Shown here: piece after piece, positions 1 through 8,082 of the stretch
Position numbering within the stretch: the first letter of the stretch is position 1
How the letters are laid out: each line of letters opens with the position of its first letter
Source of the DNA: Rhodobacter sp.
GTDB lineage: Bacteria; Pseudomonadota; Alphaproteobacteria; Rhodobacterales; Rhodobacteraceae
Reading direction: 5' to 3'
NCBI GenBank assembly: GCA_030066215.1
Contig: JASJCA010000035.1
Span: 1-64,000 of the forward strand
DNA length: 64,000 nt
Position numbers and translations under genes: made by a program
The notes under the pieces: generated by a model
Databases searched by the model: none
What the model saw: the letters and a program-made list of their open reading frames with translations, nothing else
Told to the model about the DNA's origin: nothing

Positions 1-162
1 AAACCCGCGGATCGCCACATCCGCCGCGACGCCGCCCTCGGTCCAGGGGGCGCGGTCGTCCTCGGCCTCGATCAGCGCGAATTCGTCGCTGTCCGGGCCG
101 AGGACGACCGCGCCCCCTGGACCGAGGGCGGCGTCGCGGCGGATGTGGCGATCCGCGGGTTT
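1..162. repeat. Foldback inverted repeat at window edge
   Basis: Bases 1-67 are an exact reverse complement of 96-162, leaving a 28-nt spacer (68-95). The right arm is the coding sequence of the following dioxygenase. The left arm is the same coding sequence on the opposite strand, and read in reverse through the spacer it continues as plausible dioxygenase sequence (…EFALIEAEDD…). A genuine gene would not carry its own reverse copy here, so this looks like a strand-switch chimera at a contig end rather than a biological element. Confidence 0.9.
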
Positions 163-636
163 CACTCGGCGTCGATGCGGCTCAAGGACGCCGGCGGCTC
201 GGCGGAGCTCTTGCGCTTCATGGGCTACGACGAAGTCGGCCGCGACGGCGACACGATCCGGTTCGCGGTGCCGGGCGGCAACGGCGCCGACGTGATCGAC
301 ATCGAAGAGCTTCCGGGCGCCGGGCACGCCGATCAGGGCGCGGGCTCGGTCCACCACATCGCCTTTGCCGTCGAAAACCGCGAGCAGCAGCTCGAGGTGC
401 GCCAGGCGCTGATGGACACCGGATATCAAGTCACGCCGGTCATCGACCGCGACTATTTCTGGGCGATCTACTTCCGCACCCCCGGCGGCGTTCTGTTCGA
501 GGTGGCGACCAACGAGCCCGGGTTCGACCGCGACGAGAACAGCGCGCATCTGGGCGAGGCGCTGCGGCTGCCGACCCAGCACGAACATCTGCGCGAGGTG
601 CTGGAAGCCAAGTACCTCGAACCGATCGAGGATTGA
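97..636 (+). CDS. Ring-cleaving dioxygenase, C-terminal VOC domain (5'-truncated)
   Basis: This is the second half of a two-domain vicinal-oxygen-chelate dioxygenase of the MhqO / ring-cleaving type, normally about 310 residues; only about 180 are visible. The hallmarks are AIRGFHS at the start of the second VOC repeat, VHHIAF with the metal-binding His, and DRDYFWAIYFRTPGGVLFEVAT with the metal-binding Glu. The frame is open to base 1, but everything left of about 96 belongs to the foldback artefact, so the true N-terminus is missing. An internal ATG at 145 is unlikely to be the real start. The next gene starts 3 nt downstream and encodes an esterase, the same pairing as mhqO-mhqD in quinone/aromatic detoxification, so a role in aromatic or quinone turnover is inferred. 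Confidence 0.75.
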   Translation, partial: AEDDRAPWTEGGVAADVAIRGFHSASMRLKDAGGSAELLRFMGYDEVGRDGDTIRFAVPGGNGADVIDIEELPGAGHADQGAGSVHHIAFAVENREQQLEVRQALMDTGYQVTPVIDRDYFWAIYFRTPGGVLFEVATNEPGFDRDENSAHLGEALRLPTQHEHLREVLEAKYLEPIED

Positions 637-639
637 GCG

Positions 640-1245
640 ATGGACCACTTTGCGGAAACCCCGGGCGACGGCCCGCTGGTCTTCACCTTTCACGGTACCG
701 GCGGGGACGAGACCCAGTTCCACGGCCTCGCCCGCCGGATCCTGCCCGACGCGCATGTGATCTCGCCCCGCGGCGAGGTGTCCGAGGCCGGCATGAACCG
801 CTTTTTCCGGCGCACCGGCGAGGGCGTCTACGACATGGGCGACCTGGCCTTGAGGACCGACGCGATGGCGGGGTTCGTCGCCGCGGCCAAGGCGCGGGTC
901 GGGGCCGATCGGGCGATCGGCTTCGGCTATTCCAACGGCGCCAATATCCTGGCCGCGGTGGCCTTCGCGCATCCCGGGCTTTTCACCGACATCGCGCTGC
1001 TGCACCCGCTGATCCCCTGGACCCCGGACCCCGCGCCGGGATTGGCCGGCCGGAACGTCCTGATCACCGCCGGCCGCCGCGACCCGATCTGCCCGGCGCC
1101 GATGACCGAGGCGCTGGCGGCTTGGGTCACGGCCCAGGGTGCCGCGCCCGAGCTGCACTGGCATCCCGGCGGCCACGAGGTGATCGCGAGCGAGATCGAG
1201 GCGCTCGCCGGGTTTCTCACCCGGCAGCCGGTGCGGGCGGGATAG
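640..1245 (+). CDS. Alpha/beta hydrolase, phospholipase/carboxylesterase family (MhqD-like)
   Basis: A cytoplasmic 201-residue serine hydrolase of the carboxylesterase/phospholipase family. An oxyanion HGTGGDE motif lies near residue 18, the nucleophile elbow GYSNGA has Ser98, Asp148 sits in GRRDPICP and His179 in GGHEV, so the triad is complete and in family order. There is no signal peptide. The ATG lies 3 nt after the dioxygenase stop, so the two are probably translated together. In Bacillus-type mhq operons such a hydrolase accompanies the dioxygenase in handling hydroquinones; the exact substrate here cannot be read from sequence. Confidence 0.8.
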   Translation: MDHFAETPGDGPLVFTFHGTGGDETQFHGLARRILPDAHVISPRGEVSEAGMNRFFRRTGEGVYDMGDLALRTDAMAGFVAAAKARVGADRAIGFGYSNGANILAAVAFAHPGLFTDIALLHPLIPWTPDPAPGLAGRNVLITAGRRDPICPAPMTEALAAWVTAQGAAPELHWHPGGHEVIASEIEALAGFLTRQPVRAG

Positions 1246-1300
1246 GGCGAAAGTCGGTTCGGCGGTTGAGTCCGCCATGTGAAGGCGTTCGAGCGTTGCC

Positions 1301-1472
1301 GGGCGCGGACTCAAGGCGCGCAGCGCCGCCGCGCCATCGCCGACCCGCCCCGGAGGGGTGGCGATTGGTCAACGTCAGCGCATCGCTTGATGCCCTACGG
1401 ACTCGGCCACCATAAAGCGCACCCGAACAAGCGTTGGGTCGCCAAACCGCGGGTCGGCGATGGCGCGGCTTC
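1301..1472 (+). repeat. Structured intergenic repeat, copy A
   Basis: First of six related intergenic elements (A-F) in this window. A small hairpin GGCGC-GCA-GCGCC (1315-1327) is followed by a perfect 21-bp stem whose arms are 1328-1348 and 1449-1469. The enclosed region carries the conserved CTACGGACTC and CCATAAAG blocks. No plausible gene occupies 1246-1566 apart from this element. It lies between the esterase gene and era. Arms and blocks match copies C and D closely, with covarying pairs in B and F. Function unknown: a structured RNA, a non-autonomous mobile element or a protein-binding hairpin are all possible. Confidence 0.85.
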
Positions 1473-1566
1473 GCACTACCGAGGCAACGACAGACAAGGA
1501 CCCGACACCGAAAGCCCCCCACCATTCCCCTGGCGCCACGGGGCGATCCGCGCTAGGGCCAGCGGC

Positions 1567-2493
1567 GTGACTTCGCAGAGCCAAGAGACCCGGCGCGCCG
1601 GCTTCGTCGCGCTGATCGGCGAGCCCAATGCGGGCAAGTCGACCCTGCTGAACGCGATGGTCGGCCAGAAGGTCTCGATCGTCACCCACAAGGTGCAGAC
1701 CACGCGCGCCCGGATCCGCGGCGTGGCGATCGAGGGCGCCGCGCAGATCGTCTTCGTCGACACGCCGGGCCTGTTCCGCCCGCGCCGCAGCCTCGACCGC
1801 GCCATGGTCGCCGCGGCCTGGAGCGGGGCCGCCGACGCCGACCTGATCGTCCTGATGGTCGAGGCACATCGCGGGTTGACCGACGGCGTCGCGCGCATCC
1901 TCGACGACCTCGCCGCGCGCGGCGGCGGCCGCCCGGTGGCGCTGGCGATCAACAAGATCGACAAGGTGAAGTCTGAGACGCTCTTGGCCTTGGCGCAGGA
2001 GCTCAACGCCCGCTTCGACTTCGCGCGCGCCTTCATGATCTCCGCCGAGAAGGGCCATGGCGTCGACGATCTGCGCGCCTGGCTGGCGGCGGAACTGCCC
2101 GTCGGCCCCTGGCTCTATCCCGAGGACCAGATCGCCGACCTGCCGCTGCGGATGATGGCCGCCGAGATCACCCGCGAGAAGCTGACCCTGCGCCTGCACC
2201 AGGAACTGCCCTACCAGCTGACCGTCGAGACTGAGGCCTGGGAGGAACGCAAGGACGGCTCGGCGCGCATCGACCAGGTGATCTATGTCGCCCGCGACGG
2301 GCACAAGGGCATCGTGCTGGGCCGCAAGGGCGAGACCATCAAGGCGGTCAGCCAGGCCGCGCGGGCCGAGCTCGAGGACATGCTGGACCGCCGCATCCAC
2401 CTGTTTCTGCGGGTCAAGGTCCGGCCCGGCTGGCTGACCGAGGCCGACCGGTTCGCCGCGATCGGCCTCGATATCGCCGACGGCAGGGACTAG
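1567..2493 (+). CDS. era: GTPase Era, 30S ribosome assembly
   Basis: Era binds the 3' end of 16S rRNA and couples 30S maturation to GTP hydrolysis. The protein shows the G-motifs in order: GEPNAGKST (about 18-26), QTTR, DTPG (about 64), NKID (about 129) and SAEKG. The C-terminal KH domain has the GRKG loop and ends with the conserved VRPGW. A GTG at 1567 gives 309 residues, the usual length. The frame stays open upstream to 1279, but that stretch is repeat copy A and has no Era homology. DUF1491 follows 6 nt later. In relatives era normally follows rnc on the same strand; here rnc lies 3 kb away and convergent, suggesting a local inversion. Confidence 0.93.
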   Translation: MTSQSQETRRAGFVALIGEPNAGKSTLLNAMVGQKVSIVTHKVQTTRARIRGVAIEGAAQIVFVDTPGLFRPRRSLDRAMVAAAWSGAADADLIVLMVEAHRGLTDGVARILDDLAARGGGRPVALAINKIDKVKSETLLALAQELNARFDFARAFMISAEKGHGVDDLRAWLAAELPVGPWLYPEDQIADLPLRMMAAEITREKLTLRLHQELPYQLTVETEAWEERKDGSARIDQVIYVARDGHKGIVLGRKGETIKAVSQAARAELEDMLDRRIHLFLRVKVRPGWLTEADRFAAIGLDIADGRD

Positions 2494-2499
2494 CGGCCG

Positions 2500-2835
2500 A
2501 TGACCCCGCGCCTGACCGCCGAGCTTTGGGTCCAGGCCTATCTGACCCGCCTGCGCCTGGCCGACATCCCCGCCTTCGTGGTCGCCCGAGGCGATGCCGA
2601 TGCCGGGGCGGTGCTGGTCAAGCAGAACCGACTGGACGGCTCGGCCAAGGTGTTCCAGCGCAGCGTCGACATCTTCACCGGCGACCGGATGTGGGTGCTC
2701 TTGGCCGAGGGGCCCGACGCGGAGGTCGAGACGACCATCGCCAACCAGCGCGGTTTCGACCCCGACCTGTGGGTCATCGAAGTCGAAGACCGCGGTGGCC
2801 GCCACCTGCTGGATGAGCCCGGGCTGGACACCTGA
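2500..2835 (+). CDS. DUF1491 family protein
   Basis: A 111-residue protein matching the alphaproteobacterial DUF1491 family, which is usually found directly after era in Rhodobacterales. Typical features are the N-terminal RLTAELWVQAYLTRL segment, the VLVKQNRLDG strand and the acidic FDPDLWVIEVED region. No signal peptide or membrane segment. The function is not established. The start ATG is 6 nt after the era stop, so it is co-transcribed with era. Confidence 0.85.
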   Translation: MTPRLTAELWVQAYLTRLRLADIPAFVVARGDADAGAVLVKQNRLDGSAKVFQRSVDIFTGDRMWVLLAEGPDAEVETTIANQRGFDPDLWVIEVEDRGGRHLLDEPGLDT

Positions 2836-2889
2836 GGCCGGCGTGAATCCAGAAAGCGAATCTGGCCCGGGGCTGGCTTTGTTCGCATG

Positions 2890-2945
2890 TCTTGAGAAGC
2901 GGGGCCCATCGCCACCCCTCCGGGCTGGGGCTGCGCTGCTTGTGT
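2890..2945 (-). repeat. Possible degenerate remnant of the structured repeat, opposite orientation
   Basis: Read on the minus strand this stretch gives CAAG…GCGCAGCCCC followed by CCCGGAGGGGTGGCGATGGG, which resembles the 5' hairpin and the inner stem arm of copy A with the 5' outer-stem arm deleted. It is the only copy-like sequence in reverse orientation and lies inside the era-recO block suspected of being inverted. The match is partial, so the call is tentative. Confidence 0.3.
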
Positions 2946-3050
2946 CCGTGCTCGGGATAATCCGGCAGCGTCCTTTCCGGCTAGGCCCCACAACGGGCGC
3001 GCAGCCCGCCCAAGCGCGGTTCCGCAACGGCGGCACGCGACGACACCGGA

Positions 3051-3797
3051 TCACCGCGTCACGACAAGCCGATAACCGAAGTCGCGGGCTTCGAGGTCCA
3101 GCAAATCTGCATAGCGCCGTGCCCAGGCGCCGCTATCGAGGTCCCGCCGAAGCCGTCCCAGGGCCTTGGACACGTCGCCCACCGCCCAGAAAGACGAGAT
3201 CGCCGCCCGGATTCGCGGGTCGAGATAGGCCCGCGGCCGGCGCCAGTAGGCGCAGAGGAACCCGTCGGAGCAGTCATGCGGGATTGGCACCGCCGAGATC
3301 TCCACCGGTCCCAGCCACGCCGCGTAGTCCGTCAGCGGCGGCATCTGGCGGTCGTCGAGCCGCACCAGCTCGGGGATGTAATCGGCCAGCCAGAACCCGC
3401 GGATCGCCGGGTCGTAGGTCAAGAGCACCACCGGCCCATGCGTCACCCGGCGCATCTCGGCCAAACCGCGGGCCTTGTCGGTCCAGTGATGCACCGTCAG
3501 GATCGCCATTGACGCGTCGAACGCATCGTCGGGAAACGGCAGGTCTTCGGCCTGGCCCTGGATCACCGGCGCGGTGCCGGGCGGGCGTTGGCGGATCATT
3601 TCGGCCGACGGCTCGACGGCGGTGACCTGCCGGTCCGCGGGTTCGTAGGATCCCGCACCGGCGCCGACATTGAGCACCGTCTCTGCCGGCCCCAAGGCAC
3701 GCTCGATCTGCGCCGCGATCCGCGGATCGGGCTTGCGCAGCGTCGCATAGTCGACGCCGATGGTGTCGTAGGTGGCGGCCACGAGGGGCCTTACCAC
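3051..3797 (-). CDS. Class I SAM-dependent methyltransferase
   Basis: A 248-residue protein with a Rossmann methyltransferase core. Motif I is VLNVGAGAGSYEP (about 41-53), the acidic ribose-binding position is in TAVEPS, motif II-like FDASMAILTVHHW and a post-motif LLTYDP follow, as in the UbiE/methyltransferase-11 group. The C-terminal third is helical and ends DFGYRLVVTR. The substrate cannot be inferred. It lies antisense between era-DUF1491 and recO, with its 5' end 69 bp from recO, so the two share a divergent promoter region. Confidence 0.75.
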   Translation of the reverse strand: MVRPLVAATYDTIGVDYATLRKPDPRIAAQIERALGPAETVLNVGAGAGSYEPADRQVTAVEPSAEMIRQRPPGTAPVIQGQAEDLPFPDDAFDASMAILTVHHWTDKARGLAEMRRVTHGPVVLLTYDPAIRGFWLADYIPELVRLDDRQMPPLTDYAAWLGPVEISAVPIPHDCSDGFLCAYWRRPRAYLDPRIRAAISSFWAVGDVSKALGRLRRDLDSGAWARRYADLLDLEARDFGYRLVVTR

Positions 3798-3866
3798 GGC
3801 CGCCTGCCGATGTCAGCGTAGGGCGGCGTCTTCACCCTGCCGCGGCGGGCGGTTACTCTCAGCGGC

Positions 3867-4589
3867 ATGGACTGGCAAGACACCGGCACCGTTCTCGTGG
3901 CGCGCCGCCACGGCGAGACCTCGGCCATCCTGCAGGTCTTCACCGAGGCGCATGGCCGCCATGCCGGGGTCGTGCGCGGTGCCACCAGCCGCAAAATGCA
4001 ACCGGTGTTGCAGCCCGGCAGCCAGGTCGCCGTCACCTGGCGCGCCCGGCTCGAGGATCATCTGGGCAGCTACGCGGTCGAGCCGGTGCGAAGCCGCGCC
4101 GCACTGATGACCGGGCGGTTGGAACTGGCCGCGCTCAATGCCGTCACGGCGCTGCTTGTGTTCACGTTGCCCGAGCGCGAGCCGCACCCGGCGCTTTATG
4201 CCCGCACCGTCGCGTTGCTGGATTTGATCGGTGAGACAGACCTTTGGCCGCTGGCCTATCTGCACTGGGAATTGGCGCTGCTCGAAGAGATGGGCTTCGG
4301 TCTGGACCTGTCGGCCTGCGCCGTGACGGGCGCGCGGGACGGGTTGGCCTTTGTCTCGACCAAGACCGGCCGCGCGGTCACCGCCGAGGCCGCCGGTCCT
4401 TGGAAAGACCGCCTGCTGCCGCTGCCGGCCTGCCTGCAAAGCCCCGAACCCGCGCCCGCCGGCGACATCGCGTTGGGTCTGCGCACCACCGGCTTCTTCC
4501 TGGAAAACCGCCTCGCCCCGTCGCTCGGCGACCGCCCTCTGCCGGACGCCCGCCGACGGTTCACCGACCTCCTCAGCCGCCAGGATTGA
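3867..4589 (+). CDS. recO: DNA repair protein RecO
   Basis: A 240-residue RecO, which loads RecA with RecR in recombinational gap repair. The N-terminal OB-fold is recognisable as [15 protein letters not shown]…[19 protein letters not shown], with the following [18 protein letters not shown] typical of alphaproteobacterial RecO. The central helical part contains [12 protein letters not shown] and [27 protein letters not shown]. Length fits the family. In relatives recO lies downstream of era; that order is retained here with a divergently oriented methyltransferase in between. Confidence 0.9.
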   Translation: MDWQDTGTVLVARRHGETSAILQVFTEAHGRHAGVVRGATSRKMQPVLQPGSQVAVTWRARLEDHLGSYAVEPVRSRAALMTGRLELAALNAVTALLVFTLPEREPHPALYARTVALLDLIGETDLWPLAYLHWELALLEEMGFGLDLSACAVTGARDGLAFVSTKTGRAVTAEAAGPWKDRLLPLPACLQSPEPAPAGDIALGLRTTGFFLENRLAPSLGDRPLPDARRRFTDLLSRQD

Positions 4590-4741
4590 GGTGCGGGTGC
4601 AGGCCGGTAATTCCAAGATGACCACCTATCCGCGGGCAGAGTCTTTCAGTGAAGTGCATTATCTTGGATTTGGGCAGTCGAAGTGATGGTGGTTATATCG
4701 GTCGGCGCTTGGTCTGGAGCCGCCGTTCGAGCGCCGCCCCG

Positions 4742-4885
4742 GGCACGGAGTCAAGGGGTGCAGCCCCGCCGTGCCCATCGCCAACCCGCTCGGGTGGGGT
4801 GGCGATTTGTCGACACCCGTGCACCGCTCGATGCCCTACGGACTCGACCACCATGAAGTGCCGCCGTTCAGAGGTCGGATAGGTG
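4742..4885 (+). repeat. Structured intergenic repeat, copy B (3' arm missing)
   Basis: The leading hairpin is GGGGT-GCA-GCCCC (4755-4767), a covarying version of GGCGC-GCA-GCGCC in copies A and E. It is followed by the 5' outer arm (GTGCCCATCGCCAACCCGC), inner arm GGGGTGGCGA and the CTACGGACTCGACCACCAT block. After GTTCAGAGGTCGG (to about 4878) the sequence diverges, so the 3' arms present in all other copies are absent. It lies between the convergent recO and rnc genes and takes up most of the 318-bp gap 4590-4907; nothing else is recognisable there. The broken end may mark a rearrangement breakpoint. Confidence 0.8.
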
Positions 4886-4907
4886 GGCCCAGCTTCTCGA
4901 TAGACGA

Positions 4908-5591
4908 TCACCCGCCGCCCAGCCGGTCCAACAGGATCCGGGCGGCCAACTGTTCGGCCTGCCGTTTCGACGGCGCCTTGCCCTGGGCCGACTGGCCACC
5001 CGAAAGCCGCGCCTCGATGGTGAACACCGGGGCGTGGTCGGGACCGTCGCGGGCGATTTCGACGTAGACCGGCGGCGGCTGTCCCTTGGACTGCGCCCAT
5101 TCCTGCAGCGCCGTCTTGGCGTCGCGGGCGTCGGCCTCGACCTGCGCAATCCGGTCGCCCCAGCTGCGCAGGATCACCGCCCGAGCGGCCTCGAACCCGG
5201 CGTCGAGATAGACCGCGGCAATCACCGCCTCCATCGCGTCCCCCAAGAGCGCTTGCTTGCGGCGGCCACCGGACATCATCTCGGACCGGCCCAACCGCAG
5301 AACGTCGCCGAGCTGCAGGTCTTGGGCCACGTCGGCGCAGGTTTCCTTGCGCACCAGCGCGTTGAAGCGCGGGGCAAGCTGGCCCTCGTTGGCGCCCGGG
5401 TCGTGGCCCAGAAGCGCTTCGGCCATCACCAGACCCAGCACCCGGTCGCCGAGGAACTCCAGCCGCTGGTTGTCGGGCCGGGTGGGCGAGGACATTGAAC
5501 CGTGCGTGAGGGCGCGCTGTAGGAGGTCGGGGTTTTCGAAGCGGTGCCCGAGCCGTTTGGCAAAGGCGGATAGGTCGGCCGACAGCTTCAA
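4908..5591 (-). CDS. rnc: Ribonuclease III
   Basis: RNase III, the double-strand-specific endoribonuclease that processes rRNA precursors. The catalytic signature NQRLEFLGD is at residues 41-49 (with R rather than S after it) and the second acidic cluster is in [18 protein letters not shown]-terminal dsRNA-binding domain ends in [20 protein letters not shown]. No ATG fits; a TTG at 5591 overlaps the lepB TGA (TTGA), gives 227 residues, the normal size, and implies translational coupling. The frame continues upstream without homology. It is the last gene of the acpS-lepB-rnc run and ends beside repeat copy B where era would be expected. Confidence 0.9.
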   Translation of the reverse strand: MKLSADLSAFAKRLGHRFENPDLLQRALTHGSMSSPTRPDNQRLEFLGDRVLGLVMAEALLGHDPGANEGQLAPRFNALVRKETCADVAQDLQLGDVLRLGRSEMMSGGRRKQALLGDAMEAVIAAVYLDAGFEAARAVILRSWGDRIAQVEADARDAKTALQEWAQSKGQPPPVYVEIARDGPDHAPVFTIEARLSGGQSAQGKAPSKRQAEQLAARILLDRLGGG

Positions 5592-6379
5592 TCGATCGCC
5601 TTGAAGAACCGGTCGCCGCGCCAGGTCCAGAAGAACAGCATCGAACGCCCGGCGGAGGAGAACATGATCCGGTCGGCGCGGCCGATCAGGTTTTCGAACG
5701 GCACGAAGCCGACACCCAGGGCAGATTGCGGCACCCGGCTGTCGGTGGAGTTGTCGCGGTTGTCGCCGATGAAGAAGAACTGGCCCTCGGGCACGGTGTA
5801 GACAGGGGTGTCGTCCAGCCGGGTGGGCCGAATGTTCAGGATCGAGTGGCTGGGACCGCTCGGGAGGGTCTCGGTAAAACGCTCCTTGACGCAGGTGCCG
5901 CCGAGGCCGACGCCGCCATTGGCGCATTGCGGGAAGCTACCCACTGGACCTTGCTTTTCAAACACCTCTTCGAACGGCGTTTCCGGCACTTGCTTGGCTT
6001 CCTGGCCGTTGATGAACAGAACGCCGTTCTTTACCTGGATCTTGTCGCCGGGCAGGCCGACGATACGTTTGATGAAGTCGCTGCCCGTCACCGGATGGCG
6101 GAACACAGCGACATCGCCCTGCTTGGGATCGCCGGCAAAGATCCGCCCCGGAAACGGGCAGATGGCGAACGGGCAGGAATAGCGCGAATAGCCGTAGGCC
6201 ATCTTGTTGACGAACAGGAAATCGCCGATCAGCAGCGTGTCCTTCATCGAACCCGAGGGGATCCAGAACGGCTGAAAGAACAGGGTGCGGAACACGCCGG
6301 CGATCAGAAGGGCATAGACGATCGTCTTGACCGTCTCGAGGATGCCGTCCTTCTTGCCCGTCTTGGTGGCCATGCTCAT
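5588..6379 (-). CDS. lepB: Signal peptidase I
   Basis: Leader peptidase of 263 residues, anchored in the inner membrane with its active site on the periplasmic side. One N-terminal membrane segment (about 19-35) runs directly into the box B motif PFWIPSGSM with catalytic Ser44. The general-base Lys is in [13 protein letters not shown], and box E reads [14 protein letters not shown] 30-40-residue insert with [11 protein letters not shown]-like cysteines lies between boxes, common in alphaproteobacteria. The initiator could also be Met3. Its stop overlaps the TTG of rnc, so the pair is coupled. Confidence 0.93.
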   Translation of the reverse strand: MSMATKTGKKDGILETVKTIVYALLIAGVFRTLFFQPFWIPSGSMKDTLLIGDFLFVNKMAYGYSRYSCPFAICPFPGRIFAGDPKQGDVAVFRHPVTGSDFIKRIVGLPGDKIQVKNGVLFINGQEAKQVPETPFEEVFEKQGPVGSFPQCANGGVGLGGTCVKERFTETLPSGPSHSILNIRPTRLDDTPVYTVPEGQFFFIGDNRDNSTDSRVPQSALGVGFVPFENLIGRADRIMFSSAGRSMLFFWTWRGDRFFKAID

Positions 6380-6431
6380 GTCCCGCCTCGCGCTGCCTGC
6401 CGCGGTGTCATGGGGGGACGGGTCGAGGGAG

Positions 6432-6833
6432 TCAAGCGATGGGGCGGGCCTCGATCACCACGAAGGCCTGAGCCCAGGGGTGGTCGTCGGTCAACGTGAC
6501 GTGGATGATGGCCTCGTGACCCTCTGGCGTCATAGACTTTAGCCGATCCGCCGCCCAGCCGGTCACGTGCATTTGCGGTTGGCCGCTGCGCAGGTTCGTG
6601 ACCGCCATGTCCTTCCAGGCGATCCCCATGCGCAGACCCGTGCCGAGCGCCTTTGAGCAGGCCTCTTTCGCGGCCCAACGCTTGGCATAGGTGCCTGGGG
6701 TATCACGCCGTCGCTCGGCCTTTCGCTGCTCGATCTCGGTGAAGACGCGGTTGCGAAAACGGTCGCCGAAGCGGTCCAACGTGCGCTCGATCCGCTCGAT
6801 ATTGGCCAAGTCAGTGCCGATACCCAGGATCAT
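6432..6833 (-). CDS. acpS: Holo-[acyl-carrier-protein] synthase
   Basis: AcpS transfers the 4'-phosphopantetheine arm from CoA to apo-ACP. At 133 residues it has family length. Mg-binding Asp8 lies in the N-terminal [15 protein letters not shown] and Glu57 in [14 protein letters not shown]. It heads the minus-strand run acpS-lepB-rnc (52 nt to lepB), the conserved alphaproteobacterial arrangement; pdxJ, often upstream, is absent here. Confidence 0.93.
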   Translation of the reverse strand: MILGIGTDLANIERIERTLDRFGDRFRNRVFTEIEQRKAERRRDTPGTYAKRWAAKEACSKALGTGLRMGIAWKDMAVTNLRSGQPQMHVTGWAADRLKSMTPEGHEAIIHVTLTDDHPWAQAFVVIEARPIA

Positions 6834-6926
6834 CGCGATGCCAATGAACCGCTGGCGGAAAACCGCTGGAAAATCGTCGGATTTCCGGCGGACCTTTTCG
6901 GCGCGGTTAGAGCATGGACCATCGTC

Positions 6927-7379
6927 TCACGGGATCTCGTAAACCGGCATAATGGCGCCGGTGGCCTGATTGATGGTGACGGCCAGGATCGCAGGATCAA
7001 TGCCGCCAGTCGCAGGCGCGAAGCGCTGGGCAGGAAGGCGCAGCGTCAGCCCTTGGGCCGGATCGTAAGCAGCCTCTAGGCGCTGAAAGTCGAGCCCTGC
7101 GAACCCTATGCCGCCTTCACCTTCGGCGACCACCGCGCAGGTGCGGCCACCGAGTTCGTCGTAGGGCGGTGAGAGCACCAACAGATAAAAGGCACCGGCG
7201 GCCGGCTCGATGGTGTCGAGCAGTGCGACCCGGACCTCGCCATTGGCGAATTGGCGGGTGTGCTGATCCCAGGGTTCAACGATGTTCTGGGCCGAGCCTT
7301 GCCAGCCGTCGCAGCCGATGACGGTTTGGGCCGTGGCCGGCGCGCCGAGGGTCACGGCAAGCAGTAGCGCTCTGAGCAT
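6927..7379 (-). CDS. Hypothetical secreted protein
   Basis: 150 residues from the ATG at 7379. A short signal peptide (MLRALLLAVTLGAPATAQ) points to export, with likely cleavage after ATA/Q. The mature part begins TVIGCDGWQGSAQNIVEPW, contains a second Cys in GRTCAVVAEGEG, and looks like a compact beta-rich fold. No named family is recognised. An upstream in-frame extension to 7580 lacks the signal peptide pattern and overlaps the divergent small gene, so the internal start is preferred. It follows acpS in gene order but on an independent unit read towards it. Confidence 0.6.
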   Translation of the reverse strand: MLRALLLAVTLGAPATAQTVIGCDGWQGSAQNIVEPWDQHTRQFANGEVRVALLDTIEPAAGAFYLLVLSPPYDELGGRTCAVVAEGEGGIGFAGLDFQRLEAAYDPAQGLTLRLPAQRFAPATGGIDPAILAVTINQATGAIMPVYEIP

Positions 7380-7572
7380 GGTCGGCTCCGGGGCGACGGG
7401 TTGGGTCCGGACAGCATTTGCATGCAACCGGGGGTTTGGCAATTCCCGGCGCCGCCGCATTCCTGCCCGGATCGGGTCACGAAACGACCCGCAAATTGCC
7501 GCTGGCCAGGCCTTCTGTCGCCGCCTTTCGTTGCGAAACCGGGAACAATCGAGTGGTGAAAGGGCCATTGAG

Positions 7573-7764
7573 ATGAGCACGCAGATGATTTTCGACGAGG
7601 CGACCGTCCGCTATCTCGACGGAAAGGCCAAGGCGATGATGAACGGCCGCCGTCCGCAGGTCTTCGGCAACGGGCCGACGGGCCGGGCCTATTGCGCGCC
7701 GGACATCCCGGAATTTCGGATCTTCGCGGACCTCAAGCGCCGCGTGCAGTTCTGGAAGCGCTGA
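7573..7764 (+). CDS. Small hypothetical protein, 63 residues
   Basis: An ATG at 7573 opens a 63-residue basic protein (MSTQMIFDEATVRYLD … RRVQFWKR). Codon third positions are GC-rich as in neighbouring genes, which supports coding. It is divergent from the secreted protein at 6927-7379, with a 193-bp shared upstream region. There is no membrane segment or recognisable domain. The alternative upstream start at 7282 would run through the divergent gene and is unlikely. Confidence 0.45.
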   Translation: MSTQMIFDEATVRYLDGKAKAMMNGRRPQVFGNGPTGRAYCAPDIPEFRIFADLKRRVQFWKR

Positions 7765-8082
7765 GGCCCACAGGGACTTCTTCGCGACCTTGCAGCCATG
7801 ACCTGACGGATTTGCCCGGGTTTTGGGGGCTTGGCGCATCCACGTCGGCACGGCCCCAACGTCGACGCATCAACGATCCAATTGACGCGACTGCGCCACC
7901 ACTTCACGGACGTCTTACCCCTTCAGCGGGCTGGCCGGTGAACCGGTGACCTGCGGCCGCTCCTCGCCAGACATTGACGTTTGAGCGCCTCCCGGGGGCA
8001 CGGCTTTTCGCGGAACTGACGATGTCCCTTCAGGCCGGTTATCGGCGGCTGGAGCCAACCAAGACCCTGGCTTGCCCGACCG
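7765..8082. other. Intergenic stretch, no gene seen
   Basis: 318 bp between the small 63-residue gene and the 3' end of the molybdenum hydroxylase gene. No open frame with coding character, no RNA gene, no copy of the dispersed repeats and no clear terminator hairpin were found. Confidence 0.6.

Noticed and set aside
1375-3054. 559-codon open frame antisense to era and DUF1491
   Set aside because: It lies opposite well-supported genes, has low-complexity Gly/Asp/Val-rich composition typical of GC-rich shadow frames and no recognisable domain.
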